Shown here: piece by piece, positions 1-9,200 of the stretch
Numbering within the stretch: the stretch's first letter is position 1
How the letters are laid out: every line of letters begins with the position of its first letter
NCBI GenBank assembly: GCA_964019135.1
Contig: OZ025255.1
Span: 27,219,188 to 27,283,187, forward strand
Direction: 5' to 3'
Source: Arenicola marina
Taxonomy: Eukaryota > Annelida > Polychaeta > Arenicolidae
Length of the DNA stretch: 64,000 nt
Notes under the pieces: model-generated
Seen by the model: only the letters and a program-made list of their open reading frames with translations
Database searches by the model: none
What the model was told of the DNA's origin: nothing
Made by a program: the position numbers and the translations under genes

Positions 1-714
1 GACGCTGGCGGTATGGGCGCAGGCGGTATGGGCGCTGGCGGTATGGCCGCTGGCGGTATGGGCGCTGGCGGTATGGCCGCTGGCGGTATGGCCGCTGGCG
101 GTACGGGCGAGGACGGTACGGGCGCGGGCGGTACGGGCGCGGGCGGTATGGCCGCTGGCGGTATGGGCGCGGGCGGTATGGGCGCTGGCGGTATGGGCGC
201 TGGCGGTATGGGCGCTGGCGGTATGGGCGCTGGCCGTATGGCCGCTGGCCGTATGGCCGCTGGCGGTATGGGCGCTGGCCGTATGGGCGCTGGCGGTATG
301 GGCGCTGGCGGTATGGACGCTGGCGGTATGGGCGCTGGCCGTATGGGCGCTGGCGGCATGGGCGCTGGCGGTATGGGCGCTGGCGGTATAGGCGCTGGCG
401 GCATGGGCGCTGGCGGTATGGGCGCTGGCGGTATGGGCGCTGGCGGTATGGGCGCTGGCCGTATGGGCGCTGTCGGTATGGGCGCTGGCGGTATGGCCGC
501 TGGCGGTATGGGCGCTGGCGGTATGGGCGCTGGCGGTATGGGCGCTGGCGGTATGGCCGCTGGCGGTATGGGCGCTGGCGGTATGGCCGCTGGCGGTACG
601 GGCGAGGACGGTACGGGCGCGGGCGGTACGGGCGCGGGCGGTATGGCCGCGGGCGGTACGGGCGCGGGCGGTATGGTCGCTGGCGGTATGGGCGCTGGCG
701 GTATGGGCGCTCAC
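1..714. repeat. 15-bp minisatellite in TRPM intron, flush with a donor site
   Basis: About 47 copies of GGCGCTGGCGGTATG with point variants, running off the left edge. A plus-strand frame reads Met-Gly-Ala-Gly-Gly throughout only because the unit is 15 bp without stops. On the TRPM strand the array begins in the donor: the 15-mer spanning the last exon base and gtgagcgcccatac matches the unit at 12 of 15 positions. Confidence 0.97.
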
Positions 715-847
715 CTTTCTGTGGTCACCCGGATCCGCTCCAGATGTGATGACTGGAACTGAGCCTCCTTGTCCCGGAAGTAGTCCTCCATGCATTCCTC
801 CTCAAAGTCGTGTAACTTCTCCACATCCTCGTCGTCCAGAAACAGCT
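715..847 (-). CDS. TRPM: TRPM visible exon 10: start of C-terminal helical region
   Basis: 133 nt; acceptor tctctcccag, donor gtgagc. Encodes residues 531-573, including LFLDDEDVEKLHDFEEECME, then DYFRDKEAQFQSS and ERIRVTTE. This matches the conserved TRPM segment after the TRP helix that leads into the rib helix and coiled coil. Two bases (AG) are left over for the next exon, which lies outside the window. The intron that follows is a 15-bp minisatellite beginning within the donor itself. Confidence 0.94.
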
Positions 848-892
848 CTGGGAGAGAAAGGGAGGTCCTTCTAACCGCTTCAGGTCTCGGGA

Positions 893-2104
893 GGACATCA
901 GTCAAACAGGGCATCAGTCAGACGGAGACATCAGTCAGATGGGGACATCAGTCAGATGGGGACAACAGTCAGACGGGGACATCTGTCAGATGGGGACAAC
1001 AGTCAGACGGGGACATCGGTCAGACAGGACATCAGTCAGACGGGGACAACAGTCAGACAGGACATCAGTCAGGCGGGGACATCAGTCAGACGGGGACATC
1101 AGTCAGATGGGGACATCAGTCAGATGGGGATATCAGTCAGGCGGGGACATCAGTCAGGCGGGGACATCAGTCAGATGGGGACATCAGTCAGATGGGGACA
1201 TCAGTCAGATGGGGACATCAGTCAGATGGGGACATCAGTCAGACGGAAACATCAGTCAGACGGGGACATCAGTCAGGCGGGGACATCAGCCAGACGGGGA
1301 CATCAGTCAGACGGGAACATCAGTCAGACGGGGACATCAGTCAGACGGGGACATCAGTCAGACAGGACATCAGTCAGACAGGGACATCAGTCAGACGGGG
1401 ACATCAGTCAGACGGGGACATCAGTCAGACAGGGACATCAGTCAGACGGGAACATCAGTCAGACGGGAACATCAGTCAGACGGGAACATCACTCAGACGG
1501 GGACATCAGACAGACGGGGACATCAGTCTAACGGGGACATCAGTCAGACGGGCACATCAGTCAGACGGGGACATCAGTCAGACGGGAACATCAGTCAGAC
1601 AGGGACATCAGTCAGACGGGGACATCAGTCAGACGGGGACATCAGTCAGACAGGACATCAGTCAGACGGGAACATCAGTCAGACGTGAACATCAGTCAGA
1701 CGGGAACATCAGTCAGACGGGGACATCAGTCAGACGGGGACATCAGTCAGACGGGGACATCAGTCAGACGGGAACATCAGTCAGACGGGGACATCAGTCA
1801 GACGGGGACATCAGTCAGACAGGACATCAGTCAGACAGGGACATCACTCAGACGGGAACATCAGTCAGACGGGGACATCAGTCAGGCGGGGACATCAGTC
1901 AGACGGGGACATCAGTCAGACGGGGACATCAGTCCGACAGGACGATCAGTCAGACGGGGACATCAGTCAGACGGGGACATCAGTCAGACGAGGACATCAG
2001 TCAGACGGGGACATCAGTCAGACGGGGACATCAGTCAGACGGGGACATCAGTCAGACGGGGACATCAGTCAGACGGGGACAACAGTCAGGCGGGGACATC
2101 AATC
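893..2104. repeat. 17-bp minisatellite in TRPM intron
   Basis: About 70 copies of GGGACATCAGTCAGACG, with G/A exchanges at a few positions and some units lacking two or three bases. It starts about 45 bp upstream of the acceptor at 848. Because 17 is not a multiple of 3, all three plus frames read the same 17-residue repeat, so the long open frames are not genes. Confidence 0.97.
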
Positions 2105-3235
2105 ATTGTACCCTACACAGCCCGCACCAGTCTATTATAACACCTCCATCATTCTACCCGACTCTATCCCACCCAACCATCCTACCATACCCTACCCCGC
2201 CCCTACCCCACCCCATTATTCTACTCTACCCTAACCTAAAAGGTTTTTCTTTCCTTATTTTCGGATCATATGAGTGCGTTTCTATGACGTCACAGAAAGA
2301 CGTCTGTGCTGAGCCGTTTGATTGGTGCAAAAATCAGCCCTTAATCTCCGCTCAGCTTAAACAGATAACCTTGAGAAAAAGACAACAAACTCGGATAACC
2401 TTGTAGACTCAGCTGGAGTGGTAAGTCAACAGTTGATTTGATTTTGGTTTTAACAGTGCCATTTATATACCCTATGAAAGAGACACCACATGGTCTTTCG
2501 GTTCGTGACGTCCGTGACGTCACACGCTTCATCTGCCCCTGGAGGGTACCCCCTGACCCTGTAGGGTCGTTCCTCCACGTTAGAGCAAAAACATTGTTTC
2601 AACATAGCTCACGTATGACTCACGTCTCGTATTGACTATCATATTCCATTTGGTGGGCTATAACATGGGAGATGGACCCCCCGTAGGCCTAGTCCCTATA
2701 TGTCCAGCAGAACACGGGTTTTCCCACCGCTCACCATATATGCATTTTCAGAATTGGAATTAGGCGCTATTAAAATCCCTTTTGTGATTGAATATTACCG
2801 CCACAAGGAACATGTATAATGTTGAATATAAATGTATAATCATAAATATTTCGCTCACAAATTATTTCAATAAAATCATTAGCTTTGAACAATTAGGACA
2901 CTGATAATTGTTACGTCACATATTATGTTCTTGATCGTTAGTGGACGACGCTGTATCCTCTCTGTACTGTAGGCCACATCGGGACAGAATGACATGGGTC
3001 AAGGAAGTGAGCAGAGAGTCTCAGCAGAAAAACCTCTTGCACTTTGCAGACCGACTGCACTGGGATTGGCAGCGCCACAAGCACAGACATATTATTATGC
3101 AGAATAATTTGTTTACGGAACTAGGAGTGGTGCGGTTGGGCAGGTGACGGCTGGTGAAGCCTCCCCGGTGCTCTGTGCGGGCGGGGGGCTGCACGGCGGG
3201 CCACCACCACCAACACCACCACTACCACTACTCAC
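2105..3235. other. Non-repetitive TRPM intron segment
   Basis: No gene is visible. It holds a C/T-rich tract with repeated CTACCC/CCACCC words (about 2140-2245), two TGACGTCA cAMP-response-like palindromes (about 2284 and 2515), and AT-rich sequence from 2730 to 2940. The sites are seen by motif only; function is not supported. Confidence 0.6.
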
Positions 3236-3426
3236 TGAGGCCGCAGTCGAGGTACTCGCGCTTGCTGCGGCAGCGGCGGTGGATGTACTTGACGAGCAGG
3301 TAGACGTGGCACATGATGATGAAGGGGGGAGGCAGGATGGGGCGCGACTCGTACTCCAGCACCAGGCTGTAGCGCTGGAACTTCCACACCGAGTTGGAGA
3401 TGGCGTTCACCTGATGGAAGGTGTTG
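3236..3426 (-). CDS. TRPM: TRPM visible exon 9: TRP helix and following linker
   Basis: 191 nt; acceptor ccgccttgcag, donor gtgagt; encodes residues 467-529. It holds NTFHQVNAISNSVWKFQRY, the TRP domain with its WKFQR core that runs parallel to the membrane after S6 and couples gating to the cytoplasmic domains. Then comes the RPILPPPFII motif and a basic stretch (HRRCRSKREYLDCGL). The leftover A joins AG of the next exon to give Lys530. The donor opens directly into a GGT/AGT trinucleotide run of about 30 bp. Confidence 0.95.
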
Positions 3427-3548
3427 CTGCAAGGCGGAGGGAGAAAAACGATAAAGTTGTAGGGTTCACGTCGACTAGGGCCGCCGGGCTGCTGATAATA
3501 CAATATATACATGGTGCTTCTTGTTGAATGGGTGCATCAGACCCTACT

Positions 3549-4577
3549 GTACTGGGCGGCAGTGTCACTGTCAGTGTCGCTGTTTGTACTGGGCGGCAGT
3601 GTCACTGTCAGAGTCGCTGTTTGTACTGGGCGGCAGTGTCACTGTCAGTGTCGCTGTTTGTACTGAGCGGCAGTGTCACTGTCAGTGTCGCTGTTTGTAC
3701 TGGGCGGCAGTGTCAGTGTCGCTGTTTGTACTGGGCGGCAGTGTCACTGTCAGTGTCGCTGTTTGTACTGGGCGGCAGTGTCACTGTCAGTGTGGCTGTT
3801 TGTACTGGGCGGCAGTGTCACTGTCAGTGTCGCTGTTGGTACTGGGCGGCAGTCTCACTGTCACTGTCGCTGTTTGTACTGGGCGGCAGTGTCACTGTCA
3901 GTGTCGCTGTATGTACTGGGCGGCAGTGTCACTGTCAGTGTCGCTGTTTGTACCTGGGGGTAGTGTCACTGTCAGTGTCGCTGTATGTACTGGGCGGCAT
4001 TGTCACTGTCAGTGTCGCTGTTTGTACTGGGCGGCAGTGTCACTGTCAGTGTCGCTGTTGGTACTGGGCGGCACTGTCACTGTCAGTGTCGCTGTTTGTA
4101 CTGGGCGGTAGTGTCACTGTCAGTGTTGCTGTATGTACTGGGCGGCAGTGTCACTGTCAGTGTCGCTGTTTGTACTGGGCGGCACTGTCACTGTCAGTGT
4201 CGCTGTTTGTACTGGGCGGCACTGTCACTGTCAGTGTCGCTGTTTGTACTGGGCGGCACTGTCACTGTCAGTGTCGCTGTTTGTACTGGGCGGCACTGTC
4301 ACTGTCAGTGTCGCTGTTTGTACCTGGGGGTAGTGTCACTGTCAGTGTCGCTGTTTGTACCTGGGGGTAGTGTCACTGTCAGTGTCGCTGTTTGTACTGG
4401 GCGGCACTGTCACTGTCAGTGTCGCTGTTTGTACTGGGCGGCACTGTCACTGTCAGTGTCGCTGTTTGTACTGGGCGGCACTGTCACTGTCAGTGTCGCT
4501 GTTTGTACTGGGCGGCACTGTCACTGTCAGTGTCGCTGTTTGTACCTGGGGGTAGTGTCACTGTCAGTGTCGCTACT
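3549..4577. repeat. 37-bp minisatellite in TRPM intron
   Basis: About 28 copies; the core word is GTCACTGTCAGTGTCGCTGT followed by TTGTACTGGGCGGCA. Variants include a CCTGGGGGTA form recurring at 3952, 4323, 4360 and 4547. The unit is 1 modulo 3, so all plus frames are open; these are not genes. Confidence 0.97.
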
Positions 4578-5366
4578 GGTGACGTGTCGTCCCTCATTGT
4601 CTGGGTGACCACATAGTGTGATATTAACCCGAAGCGGAAGTTATTGAATGAAGCCCCCCACCAGGCTGTTGGGTGAATTTCTAACCGGCGAAGTGGCACC
4701 ATCCTCATATATCCTGAAAATACCTATATGCCATATCCGGGAAATGATAAAACAGTGCTTTTATTACATTTTTCATTGACAGTAATGCGACAAACAGTTT
4801 TCTTTAATTCTCTTCTTATTGACAGTCTTGTTTTAATGTTGTTTTTGATTGTCAGTGCGACATGGTTAACGCAGGGTGTCAAGTTGATGTTGTTAAAAAA
4901 TAGGAAAATAGAAAACGTTGCTTTATAGTTGATGGCTCATCTCAATACTATCCATCCACAGCTGCAAGCATGTAATGGTGGATTGCATCGGAGGCCCGGG
5001 AGCCCCTGGTAGCACCACAAATCCCCATCGTTCACCATTAGCCAGATTTCCAAAAAATCCTGTGACGTAATTTCCGGAATTTCACAGGCAATTGACAATT
5101 GCTGCTGGGTACCATCTTACAATACGTACATTATGTTGGTACTGTTAGAGGAAGGCACTTCTTAATTATGCGACAAAATGTGACTCAGTCACATCAGACT
5201 GTAATGATAGAGGATTGACGTTTTTAACATGGAAGTCCCATATAAAGAATATTCCGCCAGCTCTGGAACCGGAAGTAAGATAAGTAAGAAGCAAGAAGTT
5301 TCCACAAGATTCTCAAAAAAACATGGTGACTTTGACCTACTTTGACCTACATAAGCCATCTACGGG
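4578..5366. other. TRPM intron segment with a dispersed-repeat copy
   Basis: No gene is visible. The end (about 5225-5290) shares ACATGG-AAGTCC and CTGGAACCGGAAGTAAGATA with 52424-52480, indicating two diverged members of one dispersed repeat family. An earlier part (4965-5030, CAAGCAT...GGAGCCCCTG) also resembles 52325-52375. Confidence 0.45.
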
Positions 5367-5480
5367 GGGGTGACCTCCGTTACGGGGGGTGACCTCCGTC
5401 ACGAGGGGTGACCTCCGTCACGGAGGGTGACCTCCGTCACGGGTGGTGACCTCCGTCACGGAGGGTGACCTCCGCCACGG
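5367..5480. repeat. 19-bp tandem repeat next to S6 exon donor
   Basis: Six copies built on GGGTGACCTCCGTCAC, each unit holding the imperfect palindrome GTGACCTCCGTCAC. The array begins about 19 bp into the intron from the donor at 5498. Confidence 0.9.
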
Positions 5481-5498
5481 GGGGGAGGAGACACTCAC

Positions 5499-5628
5499 TT
5501 GAAGACTGCGATGAGGAGGTTGATGAGGAGAATGTTGGCGACGATGAGGTAGATGGACATGACTGCTGGCACCACCCAGCGGCCGGGCACGCACTTAAAC
5601 TCCGAGTCCACGGCGTCACTGCACTGCG
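5499..5628 (-). CDS. TRPM: TRPM visible exon 8: outer pore loop and S6
   Basis: 130 nt; acceptor gtccttacag, donor gtgagt; phases 1 and 2 match the neighbours. Encodes residues 424-465. Two cysteines (QCSDAV and FKCVPG) sit where TRPM channels have the conserved outer-pore cysteine pair. S6 follows: [20 protein letters not shown], ending LLIAVF. The last two bases plus the next exon's C make Asn466 of the NNTF motif at the S6 end. A six-copy 19-bp GTGACCTCCGTCAC array lies about 19 bp into the downstream intron. Confidence 0.94.
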
Positions 5629-6017
5629 CTGTAAGGACAACAACAACAACTCAATGCACTTCAAAGGAAATCTTTGTTAATGAACGCACGAACGTTACGA
5701 GACGAAAAATGGCTGATGCGTTGCTCCTGGATACTCAACAACGATTTTCTTGGCATATGCCTACTCGAAAACCCATGGATAGACATCAAAATAACAGTCT
5801 TAGCATTCTTAGTTTCCAAGATATCGCGTATTATAAGTGAGATTTTCCGCCAGTTTGAAAAATGGCGCCCATAGCCGTCAGGAGTCAAATATGATTATAA
5901 ATATAAATTCGATTAGACATGAATTTAGTGCCAAATTGAAGTTCAACCAACCACCCAAGCGCCAAATTTCATGCGTTTACCACAAAATGCACGAATTTTC
6001 GCTTATCCGCTGGACTA
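5629..6017. other. Non-repetitive TRPM intron segment
   Basis: AT-rich intron between the S6 exon and the 26-bp array. I see no gene and no recognisable element. Confidence 0.6.
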
Positions 6018-6532
6018 GTGACGGCCCATTCCATGACAACCCTGTGACGGCCCATTCCATGACAACCCTGTGACGGCCCATTCCATGATAACCCTGTGAC
6101 GGCCCATTCCATGACAACCCTGTGACGGCCCATTCCATGATAACCCTGTGACGGCCCATTCCATGATAACCCTGTGACGGCCCATTCCATGATAACCCTG
6201 TGACGGCCCATTCCATGATAACCCTGTGACGGCCCATTCCATGATAACCCTGTGACGGCCCATTCCATGATAACCCTGTGACGGCCCATTCCATGATAAC
6301 CCTGTGACGGCCCATTCCATGACAACCCTGTGACGGCCCATTCCATGATAACCCTGTGACGGCCCATTCCATGACAACCCTGTGACGGCCCATTCCATGA
6401 CAACCCTGTGACGGCCCATTCCATGATAACCCTGTGACGGCCCATTCCATGACAACCCTGTGACGGCCCATTCCATGATAAACCTGTGACGGCCCATTCC
6501 ATGATAACCCTGTGACGGCCCATTCTATGACA
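6018..6532. repeat. 26-bp minisatellite in TRPM intron
   Basis: About 20 copies of GTGACGGCCCATTCCATG followed by AYAACCCT, where Y distinguishes two unit types (ATAACCCT and ACAACCCT). It lies between the pore exon and the S6 exon, about 45 bp from the pore-exon donor. The minus-strand frames running through it are not coding. Confidence 0.97.
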
Positions 6533-6575
6533 ACTGTTGGTTCAGCTGGGCGCCTGGCGCCTGGTGTATACTCAC

Positions 6576-6750
6576 GGTTAATGGTGTCGGCGTACACCTC
6601 CCCATAGATCATGAAGTACGGCTCCATGAAGATATGCTTGGCCAGCACCCATGACGGTACCTCGTAGGGGAACTGGATGGACTGACGCACCACGCCAAAG
6701 GCCATGAGGACGATAAGCAGGATGATGATAAAGTACACCATGTCCTTGAT
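6576..6750 (-). CDS. TRPM: TRPM visible exon 7: S5 and pore helix/selectivity filter
   Basis: 175 nt, phase 0 start, one base left over; acceptor ttgtttcag, donor gtgagt. Encodes residues 365-422. S5 is [20 protein letters not shown], then the VPSW.LA.HIF pore helix and the filter region [14 protein letters not shown]. The acidic GEVYAD segment is the TRPM cation-selectivity signature and contains the Glu and Asp expected at the pore mouth. The leftover C joins CG of the next exon to give Pro423. Confidence 0.95.
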
Positions 6751-6886
6751 CTGAAACAAAACAACCAAGGTTATATCAAAGTCATTTGTACATCAAAATA
6801 ATAAAACGGGACGATGTTAGGGACGATTATTTTCACGTAAATTACATACAATTATAACACATTTGTCGGTTTCAATTAACCTTGAG

Positions 6887-8930
6887 CAGGGGAGGCGGTG
6901 AGGGCTTGGGTAGGGGAGGCGGTGAGGGCTTGGGTAGGGGTTTGGGTAGGGGAGCCGATGATGGTTTGGGTAGGGGTTTGGGTAGGGGAGGCGATGAGGG
7001 TTTGGGTAGGGGAGGCGGTGAGGGCTTGGGTAGGGGTTTGGGTAGGGGAGCCGATGATGGTTTGGGTAGGGGTTTGGGTAGGGGAGGCGATGAGGGTTTG
7101 GGTAGGGGAGGCGGTGAGGGCTTGGGTAGGGTAGGCGGTGAGGGCTTGGGTAGGGGAGGCGGTGAGGGCTTGGGTAGGGGAGGCGGTGAGGGCTTGGGTA
7201 GGGGAGGCGGCGAGGGCTTGGGTAGGGGAGGCGATGTGGGCTTGGGTAGGGGAGGCGGTGAGGGCTTGGGTAGGGGAGGCCGGGAGGGCTTGGGTAGGGG
7301 AGGCGGTGAGGGCTTGGGTAGGGGGGCGGTGAGGGCTTGGGTAGGGGAGGCGGTGAGGGCTTGGGTAGGGGAGCCGGCGAGGGCTTGGGTAGGGGAGGCC
7401 GTGAGAGCTTGGGTAGGGGAGGCGGTGAGGGCTTGGGTAGGGGAGCCGGTGAGGGCTTGGGTAGGGGAGGCGGTGAGGGCTTGGGTAGGGGAGGCGGTGA
7501 GGGCTTGGGTAGGGGAGGCGGTGAGGGCTTGGGTAAGGGAGGCGGTGAGGGCTTGGGTAGGGGAGGCGGTGAGGGCTTGGGTAGGGGAGCCGGTGAGGGC
7601 TTGGGTAGGGGAGGCGGTGAGGGCTTGGGTAGGGGAGGCGGTGAGGGCTTGGGTAGGGGAGCCGGTGAGGGCTTGGGTAGGGGAGGCGGTGAGGGCTTGG
7701 GTAGGGGAGGCGGTGAGGGCTTGGGTAGGGGTTTGGGTAGGGGAGCCGATGATGGTTTGGGTAGGGGTTTGGGTAGGGGAGGCGATGAGGGTTTGGGTAG
7801 GGGAGGCGGTGAGGGCTTGGGTAGGGGTTTGGGTAGGGGAGCCGATGATGGTTTGGGTAGGGGTTTGGGTAGGGGAGGCGATGAGGGTTTGGGTAGGGGA
7901 GGCGGTGAGGGCTTGGGTAGGGTAGGCGGTGAGGGCTTGGGTAGGGGAGGCGGTGAGGGCTTGGGTAGGGGAGGCGGTGAGGGCTTGGGTAGGGGAGGCG
8001 GCGAGGGCTTGGGTAGGGGAGGCGATGTGGGCTTGGGTAGGGGAGGCGGTGAGGGCTTGGGTAGGGGAGGCCGGGAGGGCTTGGGTAGGGGAGGCGGTGA
8101 GGGCTTGGGTAGGGGAGGCGGTGAGGGCTTGAGTAGGGGAGGCGGCGAGGGCTTGGGTAGGGGAGGCGGTGTGGGCTTGGGTAGGGGAGGCGATGAGGGC
8201 TTGGGTAGGGGATGCGGTGAGGGCTTGGGTAGGGGAGGCGGTGAGGGCTTGGGTAGGGGAGGCGGTGAGGGCTTGGGTAGGGGAGGCGGCGAGGGCTTGG
8301 GTAGGGGAGGCGGTGAGGGCTTGGGTAGGGGAGGCGGTGAGGGCTTGGGTAGGGGAGGCGGCGAGGGCTTGGGTAGGGGAGGCGGTGAGGGCTTGGGTAG
8401 GGGAGGCGATGAGGGCTTGGGTAGGGGAGGCGGTGTGGGCTTGGGTAGGGGACGCGATGAGGGCTTGGGTAGGGGAGGCGGTGAGGGCTTGGGTAGGGGA
8501 GGCGGTGAGGGCTTGGGTAGGGGAGGCGGTGAGGGCTTGGGTAGGGGAGGCGATGAGGGCTTGGGTAGGGGAGGCGGTGTGGGCTTGGGTAGGGGAGGCG
8601 ATGAGGGCTTGGGTAGGGGAGGCGGTGAGGGCTTGGGTAGGGGAGGCGGTGAGGGCTTGGGTAGGGGAGGCGGCGAGGGCTTGGGTAGGGGAGGCGGTGA
8701 GGGCTTGGGTAGGGGAGGCGATGAGGGCTTGGGTAGGGGAGGCGGTGAGGGCTTGGGTAGGGGAGGCGATGAGGGCTTGGGTAGGGGAGGCGGTGAGGGC
8801 TTGGGTAGGGGAGGCGGCGAGGGCTTGGGTAAGGGAGGCGGTGAGGGCTTGGGTAGGGGAGGCGGTGAGGGCTTGGGTAAGGGAGGCGGTGAGGGCTTGG
8901 GTAGGGGGGGGGGTGAGGGCCTGGGAGCCC
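6887..8930. repeat. 24-bp G-rich minisatellite in TRPM intron
   Basis: About 85 copies of a unit with core GAGGGCTTGGGTAGGGGAGG, G-rich on the plus strand. A longer block containing TTTGGGTAGGGGAGCCGATG recurs at about 6943, 7030, 7733 and 7828, showing internal block duplication with an offset near 790 bp. Four G-runs per unit and a half give dense G-quadruplex potential. It fills the intron between the S4 exon and the S5 exon, starting about 20 bp from the donor. Confidence 0.97.
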
Positions 8931-8951
8931 CCCCCCCCACAGACCACGTAC

Positions 8952-9200
8952 CATCTTGCCGATCATCATGACGTAGGGTCCGAGGTACTTGCTGACGGCG
9001 AACAGATCCAGAATCCGGACGTACCAGAAGATGACGCAGACACAGTAGAAGACGCGTCCGTGCAGCGTCAGATCCGGAATGAGCCGGAGGACGACGCCCG
9101 ACGTGAACAACACGATCCCGATACAGTCTGAGATGTTCCAGACATCCGCAAAGTAACATTTCACCTTCTGACTAAACTTCTTGGGTTCGCTGGACACCAC
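8952..9200 (-). CDS. TRPM: TRPM visible exon 6: S3, S4 and S4-S5 linker
   Basis: 249 nt (83 codons), phase 0 at both ends, acceptor ccttccccctcag, donor gtacgt; encodes residues 282-364. It starts [14 protein letters not shown] (S2-S3 loop), then S3 ([11 protein letters not shown]), S4 ([20 protein letters not shown]) and the S4-S5 linker [12 protein letters not shown], nearly invariant in TRPM channels. The acceptor and the first eight codons are also the conserved core of the 75-bp array that runs upstream to 15178. Reading upstream in frame stays open through about 15 units to about 10361. The true exon start is placed here because TRPM homology begins with VVSSEPKK directly after the S2 exon's KIRE. 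Confidence 0.93.

Noticed and set aside
893-2406. Long overlapping open frames in all three plus frames
   Set aside because: They follow from a stop-free unit whose length (17 bp) is not a multiple of 3. The same effect explains the frames in the 37-, 44- and 11-bp arrays. No start context, splice signal or non-repeat domain supports a gene.
6018-6532. AACCCT words as interstitial telomere repeats
   Set aside because: The hexamer occurs once per 26-bp unit, not in tandem.
6817-9159. 780-codon Pro-rich minus frame and the matching Gly-rich plus frames
   Set aside because: They are translations of the 24-bp intron array, joined to the out-of-frame shadow of the S3/S4 exon. The real exon frame ends at a donor at 8951.
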